From: Melanopsichium pennsylvanicum
Lineage: Eukaryota > Basidiomycota > Ustilaginomycetes > Ustilaginales
Assembly: GCA_900208305.1 (NCBI GenBank)
Contig: OAPG01000002.1
Span: 930,001-994,000 of the forward strand
DNA: 64,000 nt
Direction: 5' to 3'
Below the pieces are notes generated by a model. It made no database searches. It was not told the DNA's origin and saw only the letters and a program-made list of their open reading frames with translations. Shown one piece after another: positions 41,611 to 52,346 of the stretch. The number at the start of each line of letters is the position of its first letter. Position 1 is the first letter of the stretch. Made by a program: the position numbers and the translations under genes.

Positions 41611-43728
41611 TTAAAAATCTGGAAAGAGGCTACCGTGGGGGTCTTGGCTGCCCCGATCAGTACCATACAGGCCCGGCATGGTACTGGCCCTTGCTGCTTC
41701 GTATTTGCTAAAGTTGGACGTATCACCGGGTTGGCCTTGATATGGAACAATCGGAGGAGGGATCCTGCTCTCCTCCAAGGCTTTCCAATCGACGCCGTGG
41801 AACCAGGGGTGATTCTTGACATCGCTAGCTCCATTCCGCAGATTGCCGAGACGCTTGCTCCGATCTGCCGTCAACAGACTCGAGATGAGGTCCCGCGAGA
41901 CAGGATCGATCTGCTCAGGGAAGACAAGCCTACCAGCCAAGATTTTCTCGTAGATGAGAATCGGATTTGGATCATAGAAAGGTGGGTAGCCAGCAAGCAT
42001 CTCGAACAACAGGATGCCGAGCGACCACCAGTCAACTGCAGTACCGTGACCGCTGCATTGGATGATCTCTGGTGCCAGATATTCCGGCGTGCCACAGAGC
42101 GTCCAGGTGCGGTCTTCCACTTCCTTGGCGAAACCAAAGTCAGTGATCTTGGTATAGCCGTTTGAGTCGATGAGGAGATTCTCGGGCTTGAGATCACGGT
42201 ACGCAATATTTTTCTTGTGGAGATATTCGATCGCGAGGACGATGGTCGAGATATAAAATCGAGCGACGTCGGCGGAGAAGTGTCCTGCGCGACGAAGATA
42301 CGAAAAGATCTCGCCGCCTACAACGTATTCCATGAGCATGTAGCAATTTTTGCTGTCCTGGAACGAGGCCACCATATTGACGAGGAACGGATGGTCGACC
42401 TTGGTCAAGATGCTTCGTTCGCTGTTGATGTGAGATACCTGCTTGAGTTTGATCACGTCTGACTTGGCAAGCACCTTTAGGGCGAAGTACGCAGAGCGGT
42501 CGGCGATATCGCGGCCCTTCAGTCGAACGAGTAACACACGACCAAAGGTGCCTGTTCCTACTGTGTCCATGACCTCGAAGTCGGACAGAGAGTAAGATGC
42601 AGACGAGGTCCGCCCTTTTGGATCGGAGACGGCGCAGGCCGCGAAAGAAGCTGCAGGAGCGTACTCCTCGGATATTGTGGGGACTGCCGTCTGTGGTGTT
42701 GTCGACGAGGATGCAGAAGACGGTGTCAACAATGACGTCGAGGGTGCCAAAGATGGTGCTGGCTCGTGCTGAACAGCAGTGAGCGGTGCTTTGCATAACA
42801 ATGATTCAGACAGTGTGTCGGACAAGCCCTGGAGTATGTCGTCATCCTCCGAGGGGGATGCACACGCGGAAATGGCAATAGACGGCTCAGCAAGAAGCTT
42901 TGACTGGGTTGGAACGGTCTCAACTGCAATCGTGGTTATTAATTGTGAAGTCGAAGGGTGTGTCGAAGGGTGTGAGACCAGACTCTGCTGATTCGAACGC
43001 TGTAGGGGTTGCTGTGGCTGGATTCGTTGTTTTTGTTGTTGTTGCTGCCGTTGCTGTTGCTGTTTGCGCAACTTGGCTCGCTTGACAGCAAGTTTTCCCT
43101 GGCGTGTTACACCAGGGAAGGCCTCAAGAGGTGTCCAGCCATCCTCATCTCGGAAGCGGATGCCCTCTTGCAATTCCATGGCCTGAGCACCATGAGCTTC
43201 GACGTGCCAACCAGGCGAGACGCCCGGGACAAGCTGAGCTTCTTCTGCGAGAAGAGAGGTGGTACGATAGATTGATTCGAGAGCCTCCTCAGATCGACGG
43301 CGAGCTGACACTTGAGTTGCATTACGCTCACCATCAGCGTTGCGGCTCATCATGAGCGGCTGCATGGCATCTGGCGCGTCGATGGACCGCCCAGGCGCAG
43401 AAGCTGCGGGCGCTTGAGTTGAGGTTTCTGCAACAAGAGGTATCGAGGACTCCTGCGACATCTGCAGACCGCCGACGAATGTCTGCAGACCTAAAACGAA
43501 ACGAGCGCGCGAAGTGCTGGGAAGAGCCCGAGGGCGAGAAGATGTCGCAGCGGTCGCGCATTCTCCATTGCCATCCATGAAGCTGAGGCGGCGCTGCTTT
43601 CCCTGGGCATTGTGGCTGGTGTTAGGTGGTTGTGTCGTTGTAATTGACTCGGTATGAGAAGCATTGCTCAGGTCGGAAGGAGACAGCGTCAGGCCAACCT
43701 GGACCGCATCATCGTATGATCGTTTCAT
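41611..43728 (-). CDS. cAMP-dependent protein kinase catalytic subunit (AGC kinase)
   Basis: 705 residues from the ATG at 43726-43728. The kinase domain starts near residue 383: Gly loop GTGTFGRV (391-398), K418 in ALKVL, YRDLKPEN (510-517), DFGFAK (530-535), activation loop RTWTLCGTPEY with the phospho-Thr at 543, and a C-tail ending FPDF, the PKA-type hydrophobic end. PKA phosphorylates Arg-Arg-x-Ser/Thr sites when cAMP releases its regulatory subunit; in smuts this pathway controls dimorphism and virulence. The 380-residue N-terminal extension is disordered, with a Gln-rich run (223-247) and an RRLS site (46-49) fitting the PKA consensus. Smuts have two such kinases, named adr1 and uka1 in Ustilago maydis; the long tail suggests the uka1 type, but I cannot settle this. 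Confidence 0.93.
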   Translation of the reverse strand: MKRSYDDAVQVGLTLSPSDLSNASHTESITTTQPPNTSHNAQGKQRRLSFMDGNGECATAATSSRPRALPSTSRARFVLGLQTFVGGLQMSQESSIPLVAETSTQAPAASAPGRSIDAPDAMQPLMMSRNADGERNATQVSARRRSEEALESIYRTTSLLAEEAQLVPGVSPGWHVEAHGAQAMELQEGIRFRDEDGWTPLEAFPGVTRQGKLAVKRAKLRKQQQQRQQQQQKQRIQPQQPLQRSNQQSLVSHPSTHPSTSQLITTIAVETVPTQSKLLAEPSIAISACASPSEDDDILQGLSDTLSESLLCKAPLTAVQHEPAPSLAPSTSLLTPSSASSSTTPQTAVPTISEEYAPAASFAACAVSDPKGRTSSASYSLSDFEVMDTVGTGTFGRVLLVRLKGRDIADRSAYFALKVLAKSDVIKLKQVSHINSERSILTKVDHPFLVNMVASFQDSKNCYMLMEYVVGGEIFSYLRRAGHFSADVARFYISTIVLAIEYLHKKNIAYRDLKPENLLIDSNGYTKITDFGFAKEVEDRTWTLCGTPEYLAPEIIQCSGHGTAVDWWSLGILLFEMLAGYPPFYDPNPILIYEKILAGRLVFPEQIDPVSRDLISSLLTADRSKRLGNLRNGASDVKNHPWFHGVDWKALEESRIPPPIVPYQGQPGDTSNFSKYEAARASTMPGLYGTDRGSQDPHGSLFPDF

Positions 43729-46700
43729 CGGCGTAATCTGCGAAAGTGAGGGGCGACGAGCGGATGGATGGCTTAAGGAGATCGACTTTGACGACGTGTA
43801 ATGTCGAAATGGTGGGTTTGTTTGACAAAGGTGGCGATTAACAAAGGTTGTCGATAGGTCATCGAAGATTCAATGATGGAAGAAAAAGGATATGATGTAC
43901 TGGAAATTGTGAAGATGCTCAAGTTTAGTACGGGTTAATGGATTTGTTGAATCTTGCAATAATACAGAATAGAGAATGAATGAGGTGAAGTAGAAGCAAC
44001 TGCTGCGTATGTGCAGACAGCAAACGCAGAGATGGCGCTCAGCAAAGGGGGGGACCAGCGCTAGTGCGGAAAGCAGAAGGCTGGGGTTTAGAAGCTGGCG
44101 GGCATCGCGGGGGCGGTAATGAAAGGCCAGCACGTCTAATTTCGATATGCTGGGTCAAGTGGAAGATTTGAGGCGTTGGAAGATGAAGTTGGGAGATCAA
44201 GTGCGGTTGCAGATGCTGAAGAATGTGTCCAGCGACGGCGTCAAGTCGATTGTCGATTGTCGATTGTCGATTGGCGCTCAGCGCAGTGCTCAGCGTCGGA
44301 AATCGTACAGTATGATGCGCGATCGGTGTTTGCGCTTCAAGGCAGAATTAGTTTAGGATGCAGGTGCTGCTGATGGTGGGCTAAAAGCGTATGGACGAGT
44401 TAACTTAGAGGAGGTGATGATTGAGTTGGTGGGAGGAGCGCAACAAATGAAGTGGGTGCGAATTGTGCGTCATGGAAGCGTATGGCCCGCAGTAGCATGA
44501 ACGGATGAAAGCCGAGGTCGAAAGAAGGATTGTTGGACGGATTAAGGGTGCAGGACCGAGTCGGTGCTGCAGGCTGCGCAGATACGACGGAAGCAAAAAG
44601 GCTATTGAGAGAGGCAGTCAAAGCGGGAGTGTAAATCATATGGCAGCGATCCTATAATCACAGAACAGTCGGTTAGAAAAGATGCGCAGTGGCAAATGCG
44701 ACAGGCGAAAAGGCAAAAAAAAAAAGGTGAGAAAAAAGGTGAGAGAGGTGGGAGCAAGACGACATAACTTGACCATAACCGGAGCAGAGGCCTAAACAGT
44801 GAATTTGCAATTATTTAGTAGTGTAATTTAAAGTACTGGTGTCGTTTTAGGCTCACAATGAGGCAGGCGAGCAGAGGTCTAAGAAATTGAATCGAGTCAA
44901 TACAGAGTGTCTAGGAGAGTTGGATCCGGCTTTACCGAAGCGGTGGTCACACGCCTTTTGGCAGGTAGAATTAGAGTGTGGTAAAAGGCGAAGCATCGAA
45001 GTTAAAGCGCCTGCGCCCTGTCATTGCCTGAATTCAAATGCTATAGACCGGTAACCTGAGACTCTTCTGAAACAAATTGTACAAATTATGCCAAATTCCA
45101 AGCAGTCTATGGGCCAGCCAATTTCTATATCTCTAATCCCGGCCAGTTTCACTGAAAGAGAAAAGCAATTGCCCCCCTTGACCTTTTAATCCCATTGCGA
45201 TGAGCCCGTAGCTGGTCTGCCCAAGCGAATGAGTATGCATGCTGCGCAAACCCTCGATGAAGGGATAATCTGTCCTTGTTTTGCACTGCGCGGTGTGCCC
45301 CTACGTTGTCCCTCTCGATGTGGCGAAGCGGGGCTACGGAAGCAGACCCTCTTGATCGCATGAACAAACGGCAATGTCGAGGTCATTTATTTTAATGCCC
45401 ATCTATAGCAAATTTACTGTACCAAGACAGCACCAGTATTGTACCACAAACTTACACTCGTCGCCTCTAGCCTTCTCTTTGCTTGAGTTCGATGAAAGAA
45501 GAAAAAAAAAAAAGGAGGGAAAAGGAGAAAAGGCTGGAATTTGCAAAGAAAAGCACAATTTGAAATTCGACGTCACCCAATTACAGCATCAAAGCTGTCG
45601 CTCGCTTTGAGTTTTTCAGCTGAGTCAATTTCGAAACACTCGAATCGCAGGCGAAAGTAGCCAACGGCGCACAGAGAGAAGCGCCTCCGCATCTTTGGCT
45701 TGAAGTTAAAGATTCTTAAACTGAATTAATTCATCTTGTTTTACGTTTTTCTTCTCTTTCGCACAGATCTCGCAGCTACTTTATAGTACGGTACTGCAAG
45801 ATTGAGCTAATTTAACTTCCAACACTACTTTTGGCATAACGTTATGGACCTTTCCCTTGATCTCTCCGAAACTTGGCCACTGGCAGGGTGGAATGTGCAT
45901 GTGCTTTCATGTCATGTACCCATATCGCTTTGACCGCTCGTACCATCTTCTGTTTGTTTTCAGTCGGCTGCGCGGCTGCCCCCTCTTTTGTTGCCAGCTT
46001 CCCACGTCCACACTGTCACACGCTACCAGAGAGAGTTGTTCGTTGAACCGTTCGTTTCGCATCGATACAAGATACAGTACGAGGACCTTTTCGTGTTCAC
46101 ACAAATGGCCTGATTTTGAACAAAGTTTCAAGAGGACGTTGTCACTTCAAGTGATGCAGCGTGTGTGTCTAGCGTGTTCGCTAGTGCAGCCCCTCTTCCC
46201 GAAGAGTGTCCGGGGTCGCATCTCGACGCACCGCGCCAATGCAGTCTGTACTGTAAAATTTCATGTACAGCGGTTCTGAACCAGGGTTCAAGTAGCTCCT
46301 TCTGATCCATCCACACTACCGCGGCTCTCCTCGGGCGTTTTGAAACTAGAGCCAGATCGTCCTGCAGTTGCCTCACACCAGCTTAGCGCCGACAAGCGAT
46401 CAGCGATCTTTGTGTCGGAGTGACAGCGGAGTTGAGTTGTCGTGAGGTGTATCAAACGCTAGTCCTCGCAGCCGCCCAAGTACCGGTCTTTTTCCACAGC
46501 TGTGTGTGTTTGTGGTTGATTGCAAAGCAGCTGCAGTCTCGAGTTGGTCCAATTCGTACGTCAGTGGCTTTCGAGGTTAGGGTGAAAGCCGCTTGCCTCG
46601 GCGCTCTGAAGCGACGCGCAATGATTCAAGATCAGCTTGTATCGGGCATCGGGCTTTGGAGGCGTTGATTAAAGCTGAATTAAAATGCTATCCGGTTCCG

Positions 46701-46980
46701 AATATCTCGACTTTTTTTTTTCTCGGACCTCGGAAGGCACCGTCTTGCATTCGCACTTTTCTTGTTACGTATCCAGCATTTTTCCTGGCATCATTGGCAA
46801 TATCGACAGCGACAAGCAACATAAGCCCACCTTTCCTACATTGCGATCGTAATCAAGCTGCGCGTAATCAAGCGATCGAAAACAGAATAAGTATCGAGCA
46901 ATCTCGTCTCGCCAGCAACTTATACATACCAGGGAGGAGCATACTTTTCATCGACGAAGCATACACCACTCACATTCACA
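43729..46980. other. 3.3 kb gene-free stretch
   Basis: Between the divergent PKA and uL14m genes. It includes a four-unit TCGATTG tandem repeat (44246-44273), A/G-rich low-complexity runs near 44715-44755 and 45498-45530, and TACTGTA/TACAGTA motifs at 45415, 46073 and 46249. An ATG-started frame of 79 codons (44400-44639, minus) begins with a hydrophobic stretch, but it lies in the PKA upstream region and is probably a leader ORF or chance. Confidence 0.6.
44246..44273. repeat. (TCGATTG)4 tandem repeat
   Basis: Four near-perfect 7-base units, followed by a short GCGCTCAGCGC-like palindromic patch. Intergenic. Confidence 0.85.
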
Positions 46981-47492
46981 ATGTTGGGCCTCAAAGCACG
47001 CATGGCCATCATCGACAACTCGGGCGGACTCATTGCCGAGTGTGTCAACGTCTTGAGAAACAAGACAACACAGGGACTTGGTCGAGTTGGTGAGTAACAT
47101 CCCAACCTAGACTGAATGGTACTTGAACTCATAAACGAATGTTGTCATACTAACTATCAGCATTGCTTATCGTCGCTCTTTCGCTCTGTTTGGATTCTAA
47201 AGGCGACGAGATCGTCGTGGTGGTGCAGAAGGCACGACCGATTTCCAACATCCCTGGTCAGGCCAACACCCAAAAAGTGCGACGAGGAGATGTCCGTCAC
47301 GCTGTCATCGTACGTACCAAGAAGGAAATGACAAGACCGGACGGTCGTGTCATCCGATTCGATGATAATGCCTGCGTTCTCCTCAACAACAAGAAGGAGC
47401 CATTGGGAACCCGCGTCAATGGCGTTGTTGCCAATGAGCTGCGTGCAGCAGGTTGGGGTAAGATCGCTAGTTTGGCGCCAAAGGTCATCTAA
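46981..47492 (+). CDS. MRPL38: mitochondrial ribosomal protein uL14m
   Basis: Two exons, 46981-47089 and 47203-47492, joined to 132 residues. uL14m is part of the mitochondrial large ribosomal subunit near the subunit interface. The protein begins [20 protein letters not shown], continues [14 protein letters not shown], and across the junction gives [15 protein letters not shown], a family hallmark; then [37 protein letters not shown] and the closing IASLAPKVI. The intron starts GTGAGT, has a TACTAAC-type branch site near 47147-47153, and ends at TTCTAAAG (47202). A nearer CAG at 47160 is also in frame and would add 14 residues, but it lies too close to the branch site. Confidence 0.95.
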
Positions 47493-48603
47493 GTCGATCA
47501 ACTACGCCTAGACGCGTTGACAAAAAGCATTTCCTCCGCAAGATCACCACACTAGCGTATTCAGTAGTGTAGCGCAGTGCCATTTCTTGTCGGATGATTC
47601 GGACCCTCATTGTACTTTTAGCGTTTTTCCATTGCAACCAACTTTGTCACCACTACAAGTAGAGAAAGTGCGTAGGGTTGGAATTAGAGCGGGCCGTGGT
47701 AACACCGATCACAACGTGCGGTGCAAGCAAACTGCCTGATCCAGCCAGCAGTGGTACAGTGACAGGATCTAGGCGTCGACATTGCATCGTGACATGGCTC
47801 GTGGAGGCTTGAGGACCAGAAGCTAAGATCAATCCGGAACATCTGCAAACATTAGGCCGGGTTCGAACAATCATTACACTCTAAATTGAGCTGAGCTCGT
47901 TGTGGTTAGACCTAAAGAGTGGGCTGAAAAGAGTGGCTTACGTTTGCGCTCTGAGCTAGCGCTTCTTTGGCACACACTTGCTCAGCAAGGTTAGCAAGGT
48001 TCGCAAACAATTCACAGATTAGCAGAGGGCCTTTCCTTGGGACAGGAATCGGGGCGGTCCGATTGTAAGGAAAGCTTCGAAGCGGGTCCGAGAACTTAGG
48101 CACAAACACGCGCGGTAGCTCAAAGTGCGCGGAAAGAAGCACTTGCGCTTCGCCGTTTCAAATGTGAATCTTATTTGGAATGCAACGGACAAGACGCTCC
48201 GACTTGGAAAACCGTTGAGATCTCATGTAAGAAGGGTCCCAGACTGCTCGGCTAATATTCGACGTCACCTCAAGGAGCTTTGCTGTCTTCTCCTGCAACA
48301 TCGAGCGGCGAGCCGGTGGAGGCCTATGACTGCACCACACTCAACCGTCGTGGATTCACGTTGCATCCGTTCAAGGACGATGAAAAGCAGACGGAGGCGG
48401 AGTGGGAAGAGGAGGACCATGTACGCTCGTGATTACGGCTGAGTCTCATTTTCCCTGCGGCCAGAGTTTTCTCTTCCTAGGCTCGTCACACTTGTGATTG
48501 TGAGAAGAACGATACCTTCGCTGGGATACAGTATGTGTGATTACTCTAATGCGGGTCGTTGAGCTGATCATCGTATCTTTCCACCCTTCATATCCCATCT
48601 TCT
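47493..48603. other. intergenic with possible orphan exons
   Basis: 1.1 kb. The first 600 bases show nothing. The part 48098-48432 on the plus strand holds two open segments with good codon bias but no ATG, described under findings. The last ~170 bases are probably the promoter and leader of the next gene. Confidence 0.5.
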
Positions 48604-50121
48604 ATGTTGCCTGTGCATCAACTTATGTTGTTGTACCCAACAATGTTCGGCGTGGCTTCTACAGCAGGCAGTAGGCTACCCGAAGCAAGCTGGGAGCCCA
48701 ACTTCTCGTCAGCGCTTCCCACCATCGGTATCTGCGTATTTTGGATCTTCTTTCTTTGCTTGACGCTACCCTCACGCTCAACGGCATGGTGTATTTTCCG
48801 ACTCGCTTCGTTCCCAGCGTTAGCCGCGCTCTCCATCTCGCTCACATTCGACCGCAACCTCACGCTCGGCAACCCCTTGCGCGACATTTCCTTGCCAACT
48901 ATTACTTGGACAATGATATGCAAGACCGTCGAGGTCTGCATTGTCTACTCGAAAGGTGGGCCTAGGTGGATTAGACCATTCCTGCCGAAGAGCCAGAACC
49001 CGGTAACAAAGATGGAGGAGAGCGAATATGCCGTATACGAATGGAAAGAGGTTGCCTTTCCCGAATTCCTCTCCTGGGATAGATTCATTTACAGTCTCGA
49101 CGTTCTCTTCCTTAGAAGAGTGGGTACCAGTCCCATCCTACCTGGCCAAGGCAGAGCACTGGAATGGTCCAAGAGGGGGCTAAACGAGTGGTCTAGATAT
49201 CTTAGAGTCAACAAATGCGGACCTAAAGATATCCCCGCGCACTCACCAGTACGCCGCTTCGGTCAGCCAGAGATGCACATTTTGGCTGGGTCACTGCAGT
49301 TTCTCTTTGTATGCTTGTCCTTCAAATGGCTGTACGCCCTCGCAACGCCTGCTTCTGAGGTGCTTCAGGTGCTGGGCCTGTACATTCCCATTGGTTCAAT
49401 TGCATCGCCTCGAGTTTGGCATGCAATTCTACCTACCGCTTTCACCAGTAGACACCTCGTCTTGCTCGGCATACCATCTTCGGCATTCGATTTGCCTCTT
49501 TTAACGCGTTTGGCGATGACAGTAAGTATGGGTGGGAGTATTTGCCTAACTCCAGGGTTGCTCGAAAGCATCACGCTCCTGTTCTACAAGCCGAGTCCGG
49601 CGACGTCGTTCCTTTCTTCGTTTGAAAGGCCTGTCAGCTCGCCCGATCTGGCAAAACTATGGGCGCGAAGCTGGCATTCCCTTTCGCAGAGGGATTACCT
49701 GAACATGGCTCAAGTCATGCCCTTTTCTCGCCATCCAGTCATGCATATGCTCTACGTCTTCTTCTGGTCTGGAGTGCAGCATTCATGGATGCTTGCAAGG
49801 CTCCGCACTGCACCTTCTGCCAAAATTAATTTCCCAACGATACTCACTGGCATGATTGATCCGGGCATGACTTTCTTCTTCATGAGCCAGAGTATAGGCA
49901 TTCTTGCCGAAAAAGCGGTACTCGATGCTATGCCAGCAGGATGGAAGAAGCACCAAAGCCTGATTGGGTTAGGGAGAAGATTATGGATGTTCACTGTGCT
50001 TGTGGTGCCAGGATTCTTCTTCTTGGATAGCGTTCTGCAAACTCGGTCGATGACCAAGGACATCATGGACGGGTTCGGGTTTAGAGCGTTGGGATCGATG
50101 GTCATGGGTAAGAAGTACTAA
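48604..50121 (+). CDS. multi-pass wax-synthase/MBOAT-like acyltransferase
   Basis: 505 residues from the ATG at 48604. About eight hydrophobic segments are visible, for example ALPTIGICVFWIFFLCLTL (~38-56), LQFLFVCLSFKWLYALA (~228-245), LLTRLAMTVSMGGSICL, MHMLYVFFWSGVQHSWML (~380-398) and LWMFTVLVVPGFFFLDSVL (~458-477). The motif SSPDLAKLWARSWHSL (345-360) matches the conserved SLxxFWgRrWH block of the fungal wax synthase-like domain, where the His is the presumed catalytic residue of this O-acyltransferase group. Such proteins acylate alcohols or secondary metabolites in the ER membrane. The substrate is unknown, and no biosynthetic cluster partners lie nearby. Confidence 0.8.
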   Translation: MLPVHQLMLLYPTMFGVASTAGSRLPEASWEPNFSSALPTIGICVFWIFFLCLTLPSRSTAWCIFRLASFPALAALSISLTFDRNLTLGNPLRDISLPTITWTMICKTVEVCIVYSKGGPRWIRPFLPKSQNPVTKMEESEYAVYEWKEVAFPEFLSWDRFIYSLDVLFLRRVGTSPILPGQGRALEWSKRGLNEWSRYLRVNKCGPKDIPAHSPVRRFGQPEMHILAGSLQFLFVCLSFKWLYALATPASEVLQVLGLYIPIGSIASPRVWHAILPTAFTSRHLVLLGIPSSAFDLPLLTRLAMTVSMGGSICLTPGLLESITLLFYKPSPATSFLSSFERPVSSPDLAKLWARSWHSLSQRDYLNMAQVMPFSRHPVMHMLYVFFWSGVQHSWMLARLRTAPSAKINFPTILTGMIDPGMTFFFMSQSIGILAEKAVLDAMPAGWKKHQSLIGLGRRLWMFTVLVVPGFFFLDSVLQTRSMTKDIMDGFGFRALGSMVMGKKY

Positions 50122-51035
50122 AAGTAGCAAGCAGCATTTTCAGGTTAAGATTTGTCAAAGCTTGCTTTAGTCTAGCACAATTCATAGAGTTTCACTACTT
50201 GGACTGAAGTCGTCTAAGATGGCAGCTGCACGATCCCATTTGCAAGGAAGCGTGGAGTGAGATAAGGGGTTTTAAAAAATCTGCTCAGCCTGAGCCCGTG
50301 CAAGGCATCTTGGGACTCGTCAAGCTTGAACCATAAACAGGCCCGACGACGGTGGCAGATCGTTCAGTGCCCTTCGCTCAACCTGGTATGTGATAAAGGT
50401 AAAAATACCAACCGAATAAAGGAGTTTGCATGTGTCCAAGTTAATTGAGTGTAACTTGTAGACATGCATAGGACTGGGTGTGGAAGCTGTCTCGTTTGAT
50501 AGCCTAGCTCTGCGCAGACCTCGGAGCATTAAGAGAAAGGCTTGCTTCTCTGTCCAAGACATGTCGCCTCCTCGAGAGGATGTGTAGCTTTTTTCGGTGA
50601 GAATTTCTCTTACAACAGCAATCGGTGTATGAGTTGGAAATGCCTGGCTACCGAGAGAATCTAAGTTCAGGGTAACGCAGAAAGCTTATACCGTATGGCT
50701 TCTTTTCTGGTGCATATCGGTTAAAATACAACAGCGTCGCAGCGAGGCAAGTCGGGCAACCCTGCATAAGTTCACTGATACCGAGACGCCATGCCCGAAG
50801 AACATGCTCGTGGCACGCGAGACCACATTTTCGTCATCGCCGTGTCTGAAGTATAATACAGAGGATGTAGGTCGGCGTCGGTTGAGCTTGGTTAAAGCGG
50901 AAATTTCACACTCCTCTTTTATATATATAAATTAGGTTCGGGTTGGGATGAGCTAAGACCTTTCCAGCCTGTCGAATGCATAGCATAACTCAATTTGTTC
51001 GACTTGCTTGGTGCTAAGCTGCCTTTGACAGCGGA

Positions 51036-51076
<41 letters not shown>

Positions 51077-51559
51077 GGTTTTGTGCCTGTGTAGAGGGGC
51101 TTGATGGATCAGAACAGTTCCTGACCTCGTCATGCAAGCAATCAAGGAACAGGTGCTCGGGCCTATGAAGGAGAAAGACTAGAAAAACAAATCGGTTGCT
51201 AGATTGCGGGTATGCATGCAAGGTACTGTTTTTGCTTTTGGACAAAGATTAGGGTTGGTGGATTTGGTAAGGTACTGCCAGCAGCAAGTGGGAGGGTGAG
51301 GGTACTCATTAGAAGATACGAAGGCTCTTGAACTTGGTCTCGAGGTGGGAGCCTTCTCTCCCTCACAACATTCACAAAGGAGTGAGAAGATCCAATGCTA
51401 GCAAAACACCTGACACTTTCTTGATTCCCAAAGTAGAAGAACACTTGGACAAGTGTCATCCTGGAGTGTATAGTCACCGAAGAACACCACCAACTCTGCA
51501 ATTATTTACATCTCACGCCAATCAATCACATCCTTCTTCAGCGCTGAAAGGGGATCACA
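50122..51559. other. gene-free stretch
   Basis: 1.4 kb of promoter-like DNA before the small secreted protein. A (CT)13 tract at about 51044-51069 and a short TA run near 50925 are the only clear features. Confidence 0.6.
51044..51069. repeat. (CT)13 microsatellite
   Basis: Perfect dinucleotide repeat followed by a short TG run. Intergenic. Confidence 0.93.
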
Positions 51560-52217
51560 ATGATAATCCTGACCAACATCTTGGCCTTAATTCATCTGTT
51601 CAATTCTCTATTTACGTCTGCAGCTTGGCCGCAAGCACTCTCCTTTGACACCACTTTTCCAACAGCAAGAACGAACCTGGCTTCATTTAACAATCTCCCA
51701 ATCCATCCATTATGGAACGGCGATCTTCCACTAGAAGGAGATGACCGAATGAAAGTAGGAGCCTCTATCAGCGCCTGTACATTTGCCATTGGACCACCTG
51801 GACCCCCCGCATCAGCCCTTTGTTCTGCCTTCAACGCTTACTGCACCAACTTCAAAAATGATATTCGAACTCGTCGCCTCATACAACTCAAAACTTCCGC
51901 TCCACTCAAATCAAAAAAAAACATGCTTGAAATCATCAGCACCCAACAACGTCAACGAGAAAAATAATGTTAAAACCCAAAAAAACCCACTCAAACATAT
52001 CAAGTTCAGATCAGGTTGCATTGGACACGCAAGCACTGCTTCCGACGGCTCTTACCTATCCAGCTATACAGCAACCTGCATCGTAGACGGCACCGATTGG
52101 GTCCCTTACATATTCAATAACTTTCTAACAACACAATTTCAACAACACAACAACAAAGATGGCCAATTACCCATCTTTACTTCTTTTGTTGGCTGTCAAG
52201 TCCCAGCCCGTCTCTAG
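51560..52217 (+). pseudogene. small secreted Cys-containing protein, frame broken at an A9 run
   Basis: The ATG at 51560 opens a frame of 135 codons (to 51967). It begins with a clear signal-peptide-like segment (MIILTNILALIHLFNSLF, then TSAA) and carries three Cys in the mature part. A run of nine A at 51913-51921 precedes a change of reading frame: a second frame, open across the run, continues to 52217 with four more Cys in short polar/Gly contexts (for example GCIGHAS and CIVDG). A single-base indel in the homopolymer would connect them; a small intron between about 51950 and 52015 is an alternative. It may be a disrupted gene, a sequencing error, or a spliced gene. Small secreted Cys proteins in smuts are often effector candidates, but no family is recognised. 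I have left the frame unrepaired. Confidence 0.5.
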
Positions 52218-52346
52218 GATCGCAACAACGTTTCGCATATCCAACGTTCCCAACCAAACATCGCACACATCACTCGATTCGCACCTATAAAAATTCTAAA
52301 ATCTTATAATCACATTGCTTGTTTCAACAAAGAAATTTGTGCTCGC

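Noticed and set aside
41635..42165. 176-codon plus-strand ORF
   Set aside because: Antisense to the PKA kinase domain, which is unambiguous.
44400..44639. 79-codon minus-strand ATG ORF with a hydrophobic start
   Set aside because: Too short and without family; lies upstream of the PKA gene on the same strand, so more likely a leader ORF.
45857..46279. 140-codon plus-strand ORF
   Set aside because: TTG start, no domain, poor codon bias.
47912..48142. 76-codon minus-strand ORF with a GTAAGC donor
   Set aside because: GTG start, no partner exon found, and the opposite strand has the better coding-like segment nearby.
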